From: Phialocephala subalpina
Lineage: Eukaryota; Ascomycota; Leotiomycetes; Helotiales; Mollisiaceae
Reading direction: 5' to 3'
Assembly (NCBI GenBank): GCA_900073065.1
Contig: FJOG01000003.1
Location: forward strand, 2,950,007 to 3,014,006
Length of the DNA stretch: 64,000 bases
Made by a program: the position numbers and the translations under genes
Part shown: positions 54,718 to 64,000 of the stretch, piece by piece
Numbering within the stretch: the stretch's first letter is position 1
Layout: each line of letters starts with the position of its first letter
Notes under the pieces: model-generated
What the model saw: only the letters and a program-made list of their open reading frames with translations
Told to the model about the DNA's origin: nothing
Database searches by the model: none

Positions 54718-56600
54718 ATGCAATTCATTCATTTTCAAGTATTATTTTCGGCTTTGGTTGCGCTGACAATTGCGCAAATCGTCAAAGGCTAGTTTCTGAC
54801 CGGCGACTTCTTCGGCATCCCAGGAACCAATACGACCTATGATTATGTGGTGGTCGGTGGAGGAACCGCAGGCTTGACCATTACATCGCGGCTGGCAGAA
54901 AACTCGTCTCTGAACATCGCCATTGTGGAAGCAGGAGGCTTCTACGAGATCGAGAATGGAAACACAAGCTAAGTGCCTGGGTTGTACGTCGCGGACGACA
55001 GTGTGACGGCTTCATCTCAATGGGCAACACCTGCCGTGGATTGGGGTTTCTTGATTGTTCCTCAAGAAGTGATGAATAATCAGGTTTATCATTATGAGAG
55101 AGGGAAGACTTTGGGTGGATCGTGAGATGCCCTTGAGTGCCGGTGAGGATGGCCGCTGACTGTCATTTTAGTTCGGCTCAGAATTCTATGATATACAATA
55201 GAGGAACGAAAGATTGTTACGGTGGATGGGCGAATGCAACAGGAGATGCAAGTTGGGTGTGGGATTCCTTACTCCCCCTTTTCACTCGTGGCATCAATTA
55301 CACTGGGACTGAGTCACAAACTCTCGGAGTTTCCAACGCGTCTGTCCCGCTGTGGGCCTCCCACAGCCTGAAGATGGTGCTGTCAACTCCCCTGGCAGCC
55401 CAGTTCAACTTTCGTTCCCGAATTTCGCTCTTCCATTCTCCTCCTATACAGCGGAAGGTTTCAGGGAGATTGGCGTTCCAAAAGTTCAAAGCCTGATTGG
55501 TGGTGAGCTGCTTGATTCACAATATAATCCATTCACTATCAATCCTACAGAGGCTACAAGGGACAGCTCTCAGGCATCGTTTTTAGAGGCATCAATGACG
55601 GCTGGGAGAAATAACCTCAAAGCGTACACCCACTCCCTAGCACGCAAGGTCCTGTGTAGCCAGAACTCCACCTCCTCACGTGCTGCGGGTGTGCAAGTGA
55701 TTTTCGGTAATGCACCACCTTTCACTCTCTCTGCAACCAAAGAGGTTATCGCCAGCGCCGGCGCCATCCAATCACCGCAACTCCTTATAGCGTCAGGTAT
55801 TGGACCACAGTCGACACTGGATCAATACAACATCTCCACCATCGTCAACTCTCCAGGCGTTGGACAGGACCTCTGGGAGCACGCTCTTGTCCTACTCTCT
55901 CAAACCAGCATCTCCGAAGGTTTCGGCCGTCTCAATGATCCAGAATATGCGGAACAACAACGCATGGCCTACTACGCCAATCAGACTGGTCCTCTGAGCA
56001 ATGACGGAACAGTACCGACTACCTGGGCTGGGAGAAGCTACCTGGGCAATACCGATCCGCCCTAGGCGAAGCAGCTCAAGAACTAGACGAAATGTTTCCT
56101 CTCGACTGGCCAGAACTCGAGAGAGAGATCGCGTCGGCAGAGAAAACTCCAGGGAGTACAGTCAACATCGGGACCATCATCCAGTCACTCGTCTCTCCCT
56201 TGAGCAGAGGAAACATCTCCATCCGCTCGACCTCCATGCTCGATCCACCAATCATCGATCTAAACCGTCTGTCCCATCCCACGGATCAAAAACTCGCCGC
56301 CCAATCATTCCGACGAATGAGGCAGCTTTTCAACACCACGGCCATCAAGCCCATCCTCGCTGGGGAAGAAGTACCTGGACCTAATGTTCAGGCGGATGAG
56401 CAGATTCTGGAGTATATCGAAAGTACGGTGGCATTCAATTGGCATGCGGCTTGTACGTGTAAGATGGGAGCGTGGAACGATACAATGGCGTCGTTGGATT
56501 CGGGGGCGAAAGTTAAGGTATGGAGGGCTTGAGGGTTGTGGATGCGAGTTCGTTTCCTACGCTGCCGCCCGGACATCCATGAGTACTGTTTGTAAGTAGT
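54718..56600 (+). pseudogene. GMC oxidoreductase, several inactivating lesions
   Basis: Signal-like start MQFIHFQVLFSALVALTIAQ, then TAG 54790, YDYVVVGGGTAGLTITSRLAE (FAD-binding GxGxxG), IAIVEAGGFYEIEN, TAA 54970 and GKTLGGS. A normal intron follows (55122-55171, GTGAGA...TTTTAG) into SAQNSMIYNRGTKDCYGGW, the family's GGSSxxNxM block. At 55350-55366 an extra hairpin-shaped stretch shifts frame. TKEVIASAGAIQSPQLL (GMC signature 2) follows. Another frame shift lies near 56030 before EKLPGQYRSALGEAAQE and FPLDWPELE. FNWHAACTCKMG carries the catalytic-histidine region, and a last shift near 56515 precedes EGLRVVDASSFPTLPPGHP. Relatives are secreted FAD oxidases and dehydrogenases of alcohols or sugars. 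This copy is certainly inactive. Confidence 0.85.
55350..55366. repeat. 17-bp hairpin-shaped insertion in the GMC pseudogene
   Basis: CTGTGGGCCTCCCACAG: arms of 7 bp around CCT. The frame upstream ends in ASVP and the frame after it resumes at QPEDG, so a 14-17 bp insertion explains the shift. Confidence 0.6.
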
Positions 56601-57198
56601 ATTTTCTGATATTCTCGTCTGCGTTGAAACTGCTGCAGATATCCTGGAAAATATCTCGTGAAGTGAGGTTGGGAGAGAAACAGTTGAGAGCAGTTGCGTT
56701 CATAATGTAGATCAGATGTCAGACAATCAATAATCTCAAAAATACTTCAAGAGCACGGGAAGGTTCTAAGGCGGTGTATAGATTGATATTAAATCGCAAA
56801 ACCTCACCAGTAAGGTTAATGAGGTTTGGGAATATCAAAGTGATGATCGTCGAGTCTGCCCCAAAACTCCGCAACTCCGCTGAACTTCCCCTGGAAACAG
56901 CGGGGTCGTCGCGCTACAGCGCTTTACAGTGGTCGGCCGACGCTGACAAAACCTGCAGCCACCGTGTTCAGCATCATCGAACATTCCCCTTACCAACTCT
57001 TTCCATCAAGCAACCAATTAAAGCACGCTGATGCACCTTGCAGACTCCCCGATTATTCTCTCGTGTGGAGATAAGGGTTTGTCAACATCGATTGAGTACG
57101 ACAAACTTTGAGAGAAAAGCGTGCTCGAGCTTGAGAAACATCGCTGCGCTAAGGTTACAGGGTGCACGTCGAGAACCCCTCATCACTTCACAATCGCA
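56601..57198. other. promoter region of the regulator, with repeat copy 2
   Basis: About 600 bases; contains the direct repeat at 56830-56925. No gene supported. Confidence 0.5.
56830..56925 (+). repeat. direct repeat copy 2, upstream of the Zn2Cys6 gene
   Basis: Related to 54296-54390 in the same orientation. Core here: CTCCGCAACTCCGC, then CCCCTGGAAACAGCGGGG, which is itself an imperfect CCCCTG...CAGCGGGG inverted repeat. Confidence 0.6.
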
Positions 57199-58413
57199 AT
57201 GGCTTCAACAATGAAGACGAGACAAAAGTCATGCATAGCATGCGCAAACTCAAAACGCCGCTGTGACCGACGGATTCCATACTGCTCACAATGTGCCGCG
57301 AAATTCATCCCATGCGAATACAAGGCCGCTCCGCAGCGGACTTCGAAAACTATGGCGGAAGACAGTCTCCCGTCCTCTGAGACTTTCCAAGACACTCCCA
57401 TGGTATCTGGAATCGAGTTGATTCATCTTCAGACGACATCACTGCCTCCATTCTCTGGCACGTCGTCGTTGTTCCAAGTCTCAGGATCCGACTTCAACCA
57501 GCAACCAAACTCCCTCACCGACACCGACGAGTCGTTCCTAGATATGTACGACATGCAACTATTCAACCACCCCCTTCCCCGAATCGGAACTATGGACCGC
57601 CCCCGAACAGCCTACCTCATCAAAACTCTCCGCTCCTACCCCTCACTCCTCCTCTCAACAACCCGAACACCATTCATCCACCCCTTCCTCTTCTCCCCCA
57701 CCATCCCCTCTCCACTCCAAGACACCATCGCAGCATGTTCTCTCTACCTCTCCAAGAACGAAACGAATGAAGCCGTGGTATGGGAGATCATCTCGAGCAT
57801 GGTGGGGAAGTTGTTGCATTCGAGACGAGGAGGGGGAGGAAGTTGGAGTGTGAATGAGCACCTGGCGGCTGTGCAGGCTTTGGTTATGTTCCAGATTATC
57901 AGGTTGTTTGATGGGGATGTGAGGGCGAGGGGGGATGGGGAGGAGGTGGAGGGTGTGTTGGAGGAGTGGACGGATGGTTTGGCTCTGCGGACCGGTCTTG
58001 TTGCCGAAGCGCAAGAGCAACCCTCGCCGGATGCAAGGAGCTTGGTGGAGAAGGGTTGGGAGAGTTGGGTGTTTGAAGAGAGTGTTAAGAGGACGGTGAT
58101 TGTTAGTAGAATGGTGATTGCTATGTATTCTGTTCTGAAGAGGGGGTTTTGTACCTATGTTGAGAAAGTTACGGAGTTGTCGTTTACGGCGAGAAAGGAG
58201 TTGTGGGAGGCGAGTAGTGCGGTGCATTGGAGTTTGGCTGTTGAAGCACAGGAGAGGTTCTATGTTCAGCAAATGGAATTGGGCGAGGTGTTGGGGAAAG
58301 CGAGGTTGGAAGATGTGGATGAGTTGGGGTTGTTGATGTTGGTGACATACAAGGGAGTTGATGGAGTGAACGAATGGATTGTGAGGATGGGGAGCAGGGC
58401 TTTGATTGGGTGA
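57199..58413 (+). CDS. Zn2Cys6 transcription factor, 404 aa
   Basis: One exon. ATG 57199 (MASTMKTRQKSC) is chosen; the frame is open further up but begins only at GTG. The cluster CIACANSKRRCDRRIPYCSQCAAKFIPC gives C-x2-C-x6-C-x6-C-x2-C-x6-C at residues about 12-39. A serine/threonine-rich linker leads to RPRTAYLIKTLRSYPSLLLS, FIHPFLF and LQDTIAACSLYLSKNE. Helices then follow with VQALVMFQIIRLFDGDVRARG and WVFEESVKRTVIVSRMVIAMY, marks of the aflatoxin-regulator-like / metabolic-cluster class of fungal regulators. Likely nuclear. It lies next to the GMC pseudogene and the NTF2-MDR gene and may have governed them. Confidence 0.85.
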   Translation: MASTMKTRQKSCIACANSKRRCDRRIPYCSQCAAKFIPCEYKAAPQRTSKTMAEDSLPSSETFQDTPMVSGIELIHLQTTSLPPFSGTSSLFQVSGSDFNQQPNSLTDTDESFLDMYDMQLFNHPLPRIGTMDRPRTAYLIKTLRSYPSLLLSTTRTPFIHPFLFSPTIPSPLQDTIAACSLYLSKNETNEAVVWEIISSMVGKLLHSRRGGGGSWSVNEHLAAVQALVMFQIIRLFDGDVRARGDGEEVEGVLEEWTDGLALRTGLVAEAQEQPSPDARSLVEKGWESWVFEESVKRTVIVSRMVIAMYSVLKRGFCTYVEKVTELSFTARKELWEASSAVHWSLAVEAQERFYVQQMELGEVLGKARLEDVDELGLLMLVTYKGVDGVNEWIVRMGSRALIG

Positions 58414-59774
58414 GCCGTAAGAAGGTTTAAGTAAGATATCTGACCCTGTCATGAAAGCTTTATGCTGACTGATATTGACAGGCAATTGTCTGTAACAATA
58501 TGGTTCTCTGGGAATCTGGGGTGTAAAGTGACTGGGTTACCGTTGTATGCAGCATCCTGCTGCTCTTACCTGAATCAACGCAAAATGTCGGGAGCCAGTC
58601 TGGCATTTCTTACTTCGACCAGCCTCACTTTGGCGCCCATCAACTATCCTCGAATATATGGATCGACGTTGGCTAGACTTTGTTCATGTCCCAATCGGGC
58701 GCAGAACGCCTCATTTTCAAGGATGCCTGGTCTACTCGTCCTCAACGAAAGGCAGAAAAGCATTGAATCTATTTAACTTCCGCCTCATTCTCGAATTCTC
58801 GTAATAAGATTTCGAAAGTTCTCGAAAGCATCGTTTCGAGGAGGAGCCCGAGAGAACGGTTAGGTACCAACGCATGTGATCTATCCATAGAGTAGAGGAG
58901 TTGTACAAGCGAGAACGCCGTACTCTGTGGGGTGCAGATTTAGGGAGCTGCAGGAGGACCAGATTGTTCTGCAGTGCATGAAACACTGCTCAGAGTCATC
59001 ATGACGAGTTGGCGGCGTTGCGGAAGAGGCGGTGTGCAGTCACAGAAGGCAGTTGAGTGGAAGCAGTTCACTGTAGCGGCAGCATTAGGCATTGAGTCTT
59101 CTTCTGGAGGGAGTTCTGACTGGATAATAGGGCTGGGTGGAGGGCACGGCATGCAAGACTGCATGTTTGTGCGTTTTTGAGGCTGAAAAATCAATGGTTG
59201 GATCTCTCCAGCTGCACGAAGGCGTTGATGGCTTCTCGTGGACGAGCGGGGGCAACGTTCGGCTCGATTCCCTTCAATGGAGACGTCGCTAAAATTTCAG
59301 GCTGTCGGTCGCTAAAGTCCCAGCGGTTCAGAGTGCTCTTCAAAATTATAAACTTCAGACTCAAATTGAGATCGCAGACTAGATACAGGATATAATGCGT
59401 GACTAGAAACAATAACACTCGGTTTATCAACAATTTGGATAGAAGAAATACATACATGGCCGTTATCTGGGTATCCACTTGCCCCATTGGAAATCAAAAC
59501 AGGAAACTCGGTCTCAAAACCAGGCGCGCATCCAGCTTGAAGCTTGGAGAGCATGATTATGAACACAAAGAGATTCGTAGATCATAACATTCAAAGCCTG
59601 TTTCCAGGCAAACGTCCATCGTATCCGGATGGTTGGAGGGTGAGAGCCGTAGTTATCGGTCTCGAATTGTAGGTTAACGTAAATTGTTGTCGAACAATGC
59701 TGCAATGGATGTGAGTCGATGTGGACTGGGAAGAAAAGGGTGCTTGAGAGCTCGAGGACATACATATGAACCGC
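58414..59774. other. intergenic, nothing supported
   Basis: About 1.4 kb between convergent genes. Frames at 58462-58776 and 58940-59194 lack any support. Confidence 0.5.
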
Positions 59775-61439
59775 CTAGCGATGGCCATGGCCATGGGCAT
59801 GATACTCGGGGTCATATGGCTGCTCACTACTCCCCTCACCTGCTTCGTAATCGTAGTCTTGCCCTTCAGACCACGGCGGATGAGGCACCGTTGACTCCTC
59901 TTGGTCATAAACTGGTTCGGTTTGTTCTAAATCCCTAGGAGTTGCTCCTTCATAGTCATCTTGGAATTTTGACCCTCGACGCCTGGTGGTGTAGTTCTGT
60001 GCAGGTGCATCTGGATCCTCCGGGTCGTCATAATGGTAGCTTGGATCGTAGCCTTCAGAGGCGTATCTTGCTGCGTTTTCATCCGAACTCTCAGTGTAGG
60101 GTCGATCAGCGATGGGTGGGTTCGTGAGCTTGTAATCATCAACGACCTGCTGCTCAAACTTTCTGTGAACTTGACCGATGAAGCAAACCTTCACATTATG
60201 CTCGACTGTGTATGGTTTCGCATAATTCAGCCTTGATGCTACATCGAGCTTTTCCCTTGGGTCCGACATCTCTGCTCGTATGGCTTTCTTCGTGATCAGC
60301 TCCCCATCTAGAAGCCCTGGACTGTGCTTCGAGGAAAATATCACAGCATGATCCTCCTGATGCACTCCCCACTTTCTACAACCCTGACCACCGTATGTCA
60401 AGATCGGTCTAGACAGTGTTCGTGAGCACTGCTCGTGTGGTAGACAGCAACCACTCCCATGGAATTACTCACAGACAGATGCTGTGCCCTTTCCTACTAT
60501 CAATAACCAGGAAAGGTCTAATCTTGCCGAAGCTTTCCCCTTTTGCTCCAAAGGCCTCTTCTGTAATTTCGGTACCATTGCCTCCTTTTGGCTCCGACCA
60601 GAAGACCCTGAATATCTATCATTGTTAGTCAAATGCCTCGTGAGGGGTGGTTGTTGTACACACCTGTCCAAATTTGAAATCCTTCGACTTGTGGATCGTG
60701 TATTCTTCAAAAGTCAGTGATTTGCAGCGACGGGACGAGTCAAGTCTAGAGACCTACTTTTGTCTAAATCACGATTTCTCCGAGTGTTCTGCGGTCTGAT
60801 CCTTCCAGTGGTCCGTGGCTCATCGCTGGGCGCTGCTTTTTCGCGAGAATAGCTGAGAGTTGGTGCTGGGAAATATCAGCCGTTGTACAATAGCGATCAC
60901 ATGCTTGAAACAACGCCGTACATGTACCAAAGGCGCTTGCTGTTGCAATGGTTTTGCCTTTGCTATACTGAGTACTATATTGAGTTTTGTACTGGGGTTC
61001 CTGAGGTTCATCGTATTGAGCTTGGTATTGCGGTTCCTGAGGCGGGTCGAAAGTTGTTTCCTCCTTTCCTTTGCTATATCGAGTACCATATTGAGTTGGA
61101 TACTGAGGCTCCTGAGGTGCATCGAAGGTCGTATCCTCGAGCGAGGTAGTCAATTCATCGACGGGATCATCCGATTCTTGAATTGGAATCAGTGGTTGAG
61201 GATCAACTTGAGTGGTCTCGGCTGATGCCTTCTCCCAGTCCCAAAATATTTCCCCTGTTGCTGATGTCAATTTTTGCTCGTGTTCACCAACAATAGATAA
61301 GCATGAAATGCAGTGCAATCCAACCTTTGGACGTCTGGCGCCAGCGCTTATATCGGCCATACTCGCCGTCCCATTCCCAATCGGACCATTTCACCTCCGC
61401 TCGTTTCGACGAGGACCTATGGCCTCTAGACGTCGACAT
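59775..61439 (-). CDS. DUF6590-domain protein, six exons, 455 aa
   Basis: Exons 61439-61325, 61254-60928, 60865-60758, 60704-60664, 60615-60473, 60408-59775; all phases agree and sum to whole codons. Exon 1 encodes a basic start then WSDWEWDGEYGRYKRWRQ. Exon 2 holds repeated PQEPQY/TQYS-type units (residues about 85-140). The conserved domain, residues about 195-340, reads YTIHKSKDFKFGQ, IFRVFWSEPKGG, IRPFLVIDSRKGHSICL, PILTYGGQGCRKWGVHQEDHAVIF and NYAKPYTVEHNVKVCFIGQVH, the layout of DUF6590. The C-terminus is acidic and tyrosine-rich, ending HAHGHGHR. The function of the domain is not known. The many exons hide the gene among shadow frames. Confidence 0.85.
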
Positions 61440-62117
61440 GGTCGATGTCTTAAATTCGAAGGGTGAGCAAAGAATGGCATCTCTAACAAGCGCGATATCG
61501 TGGGGCCTCCCTTCTTATCCTATTTTACCCACATGGCAGGTGCCACGACAATGATTGCGGCTCCAGAAGCGGTTGTTTAAGGGAAAGCCTTCATTCAGAA
61601 GGCCCGGGCCTCCGCCACTGGCATGTCGTTGAAGCCCATTGGAATACAGCTGCATGAATCAAGAACATCGAGTCGTGTGGTTGGTCAGCCGAGCGGAATT
61701 TCGAACAAGTGAAGACCGGCTTTATGCGAGACAATCCCAGCCTGCCAGGTCAGCATGTGCGCGTGGTCGATTCTCAGTGAGATTGTGTGGTGTGAGATAG
61801 GAAGAAGGTGTGACAAGGCGTGCACCTTGGGCAGTGGCTTCCAGCAGGCATCGCTGCTTTTGCCTTGTTAACCACTCAAAACACTCCCTGTGGCAGGCCT
61901 GAAAACGAGGCAAGAGTACGCCGATATCCCCTGTTATCGGTACCTAGGTACATTCCTACCTAGCGCTTGCAGAGCCTCACCCTGAAGCAATTTCTTTTGG
62001 TGGCTTGAAGTGACTTCAAACGACAATCAACAATGCTCACGATCAACCCTATGGATTTCAGCACGCCTGAGAGGACTCTCAATTTATTCAAGCTTAAACC
62101 CACGATTGAGAACACGA
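61440..62117. other. divergent promoter region, nothing else supported
   Basis: About 680 bases between a leftward and a rightward gene start. Confidence 0.5.
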
Positions 62118-64000
62118 ATGGTCACCCGTGTCTTCGGACCTCCGCCCGGCGCGGTGCGCAGCAGCCGTGGCCAACATAGTGGCTTCAGCACGCATTCAAA
62201 AATTCGCCAACGCGATGGACCAGAGCATCTTCAAACCCACAAGCAGATGCCTCACGACTCTGGTATCGACTTGGTCCATGATATTGCACTTGAGGACATC
62301 TGCCCCGCACCAATATCGATAAGGCCAGAGTCACCAGACGATGGAGCAATATCCCAGATCCAGGGCGAGGACGATCTCAATGTTTTCGAGGAACGTACGG
62401 CCCCTTTCGTGTTTGAAAACACGCCGTCAGCGTATGATAAGGATTTCCCAGGCCCCGTCCCACCAGAGCTGTTGAGTTTTTTGTCTATGCCGAATGTTAA
62501 GGTTCCCCACGCTACCCCACCAGAGACGATCAACCCCGATGCCCTAGACATCGCAACTATCCCAGATGATGGCTCCTTAGATACTACTGAACTCAAGAGG
62601 ACCGACTTTGCAAGTCCGATGAACGATCCGAAACTGACTGAGGGAGCCATCAGCGAGATCCCTTTCCATGTTCCATCGGAGCTCGTCTGCCCAGATGATC
62701 TGGAGGACACCCAAATTATTGTCCCAGTCGATAACTCCTTAGATATTGAACCCCAAAAAACTAATCTTGCGAGTCCGATGAATAACCCGAAGTCGCCTAG
62801 GGGAGCTGTCGTCGAAGTTCCTTTGCGTCGTCTCCCACCGCGTCCCCCTCCACCACGGAGTTCAAGCTCATCGGATACTCCACGCAGCGTTGATACGACA
62901 GTTGATCTTGATCTCCCATACGGTCCCATTGAAATGCAACACCCATACGGGAGCGAATGGAGCAACATAAAGAGGCTCCGTGCCGACGTGAAACGCTTGA
63001 GATCACAAGCTCAGCAGATGCGGAGGGTCTTGAGAGACAAGCAGCAAGCTCGATCCAGAGCCGACGACAAGTATTTCCAATATGTTCGCATGCGAAAATT
63101 CGGTCCATACCCAGAAAACGATGGTACATCTGGTCAGGATCAGGAATTCGAGAGGCTTTACCACGAATGTGAGCGCCTTCGGGATGAATGCGGACCGCTT
63201 GAGGACGACTGCATCTTGCTGGACAACGATTTGAGCTACCACGAGTTCGAGCTTGAAAAATTAGAGAGCAAACTTTACGAACGACCAATTCAGGTGCCTG
63301 CCACGTTTGCCACGTCTAATCTCAATCAGCTGAAACATACCCCCAAATCTCAAGCTTCTTCCATCTATGGTGGATCTGAAATCGACCATGGATACCATCC
63401 GCGGGTCTATCAGTACCTTTCTAAACTCGGAGATCTCAACAACCTCAACGAACGATTGGACTGGCACGAAGACGAGAAAGCAAACTTGGAAGACGAGAAA
63501 GAAACAAGAATGCGAGTTGGTCTACGACTACCAGCAGAAGGACAGAAATGGCTGGACAATTACTCAACATTGGAGAACGACTTGATCCAACAAATCGAGA
63601 AAGCTAATGATGAGGCAGAGGCATTAAGAAAGCAGTGTTTTGCTGAAGGGCTGGTAGACGAAGACGGCGAGCCTACCGACTTCGAGACCCGCGAACGGCT
63701 CACCTTCATCAACGACAAACGACTTGACGCTGGAAACTCGAAATCCGAATTTGTCAACTTTCCAATGATTCTGCCACAACCGAGCGGTAAACAAGAGGAG
63801 TTTCACGATCCTATGCTGAGTCCAGAGAAAGCGACAGTCGATCCCCGCGATCGGATTAACGGATGGCTACTTCACCAGCTTCGCATGTCTGCTCTCGAAG
63901 TCAACCGGCTGGCAATCACATATGAGTCGAAATATGGAGGTATCGCAGAGGGGGAAACATGGGAATTCAATGTTCTGGAATGGTGGTACAAAGATGGAGC
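62118..64000 (+). CDS. coiled-coil protein of unknown function, 3'-truncated by window edge
   Basis: An uninterrupted frame from ATG 62118 (MVTRVFGPPPGAVRSSRG) to the right edge, at least 627 aa. The first 260 residues are proline/aspartate-rich with an internal near-repeat: SLDTTELKRTDFASPMNDPK and, about 55 residues on, SLDIEPQKTNLASPMNNPK. A proline stretch (LPPRPPPPRSSSSS) follows. From residue about 280 come coiled-coil segments (SNIKRLRADVKRLRSQAQQM, ERLYHECERLRDECGPLEDD, NLNERLDWHEDEKANLEDEK, LENDLIQQIEKANDEAEALR). No catalytic domain and no family recognised. A long antisense open frame at 62252-62968 is a shadow. Confidence 0.75.
   Translation, partial: MVTRVFGPPPGAVRSSRGQHSGFSTHSKIRQRDGPEHLQTHKQMPHDSGIDLVHDIALEDICPAPISIRPESPDDGAISQIQGEDDLNVFEERTAPFVFENTPSAYDKDFPGPVPPELLSFLSMPNVKVPHATPPETINPDALDIATIPDDGSLDTTELKRTDFASPMNDPKLTEGAISEIPFHVPSELVCPDDLEDTQIIVPVDNSLDIEPQKTNLASPMNNPKSPRGAVVEVPLRRLPPRPPPPRSSSSSDTPRSVDTTVDLDLPYGPIEMQHPYGSEWSNIKRLRADVKRLRSQAQQMRRVLRDKQQARSRADDKYFQYVRMRKFGPYPENDGTSGQDQEFERLYHECERLRDECGPLEDDCILLDNDLSYHEFELEKLESKLYERPIQVPATFATSNLNQLKHTPKSQASSIYGGSEIDHGYHPRVYQYLSKLGDLNNLNERLDWHEDEKANLEDEKETRMRVGLRLPAEGQKWLDNYSTLENDLIQQIEKANDEAEALRKQCFAEGLVDEDGEPTDFETRERLTFINDKRLDAGNSKSEFVNFPMILPQPSGKQEEFHDPMLSPEKATVDPRDRINGWLLHQLRMSALEVNRLAITYESKYGGIAEGETWEFNVLEWWYKDG

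Noticed and set aside
57655..58485. 276-codon minus-strand open frame rich in H and P
   Set aside because: Antisense of the Zn2Cys6 gene at 57199-58413.
62252..62968. 238-codon minus-strand open frame
   Set aside because: Antisense of the coiled-coil gene; composition is serine/glycine-rich without motifs.
1..64000. CRISPR arrays, rRNA operons, bacterial operons or tRNA genes
   Set aside because: No regular direct-repeat/spacer pattern or rRNA-like blocks were seen, and intron-rich fungal genes exclude a bacterial reading. tRNAs cannot be excluded by eye; a tRNA scan would settle it.

Overview
The window looks like nuclear DNA of a filamentous ascomycete (Pezizomycotina, perhaps a leotiomycete; the class is a guess). 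Reasons: short 45-80 bp introns with GTANGT donors and CTRAC branch points, fungus-only families (DUF3433, DUF6590, Zn2Cys6 regulators, Fot1-type transposons), and a run of Ns at 23215-23517 that marks a draft assembly. Gene ends and splice sites were read by eye from both strands. Each multi-exon model was checked so that exon lengths add up to whole codons.

Layout. 0-6 kb: a 3'-truncated PAF-acetylhydrolase-like esterase (-), a Fot1/pogo-type DNA transposon with TIRs and TA duplication that truncates a small membrane-protein ORF, an intact related ORF, and a histidine-phosphatase relative without its catalytic histidine. 7-16 kb: amino-acid permease, Zn2Cys6 regulator, a broken NTF2/SnoaL-like gene, an MDR oxidoreductase. 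17.7-22 kb: a conserved unknown protein, a frameshifted histidine phosphatase related to the one at 5 kb, a small membrane protein. 23.5-26.3 kb: a secreted intradiol-dioxygenase-like enzyme and small membrane proteins. 26.7-32.9 kb: MFS anion-type transporter, Zn2Cys6 regulator and divergent M20 amidohydrolase, which could form one uptake-and-hydrolysis locus. 33-36 kb: three tandem small membrane-protein genes (two with single-base frame breaks) and a secreted unknown. 36.4-46.6 kb: a 1595-aa DUF3433 membrane protein, an acyltransferase-3, an acyl-CoA dehydrogenase with an odd intron donor. 47.4-58.4 kb: a repeat-bearing unknown, a decayed conserved gene, a SET protein, an NTF2-MDR fusion oxidoreductase, a GMC oxidoreductase pseudogene flanked by related direct repeats, and a Zn2Cys6 regulator. 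59.8-64 kb: a six-exon DUF6590 gene and a coiled-coil protein running off the right edge.

Two themes cross the window. First, at least four non-transposon genes are broken, and many of the premature stops fit C:G to T:A changes, as in the Fot1 copy; this suggests RIP-like mutation or ordinary decay. Several other breaks are single-base indels that may be assembly errors. Second, two regulator-centred mini-loci (26.7-32.9 and 52.7-58.4 kb) carry candidate cis elements. The most unusual items are the NTF2-MDR fusion, the pair of histidine-phosphatase relatives, the direct repeats around the GMC pseudogene, and the tandem small membrane-protein array.
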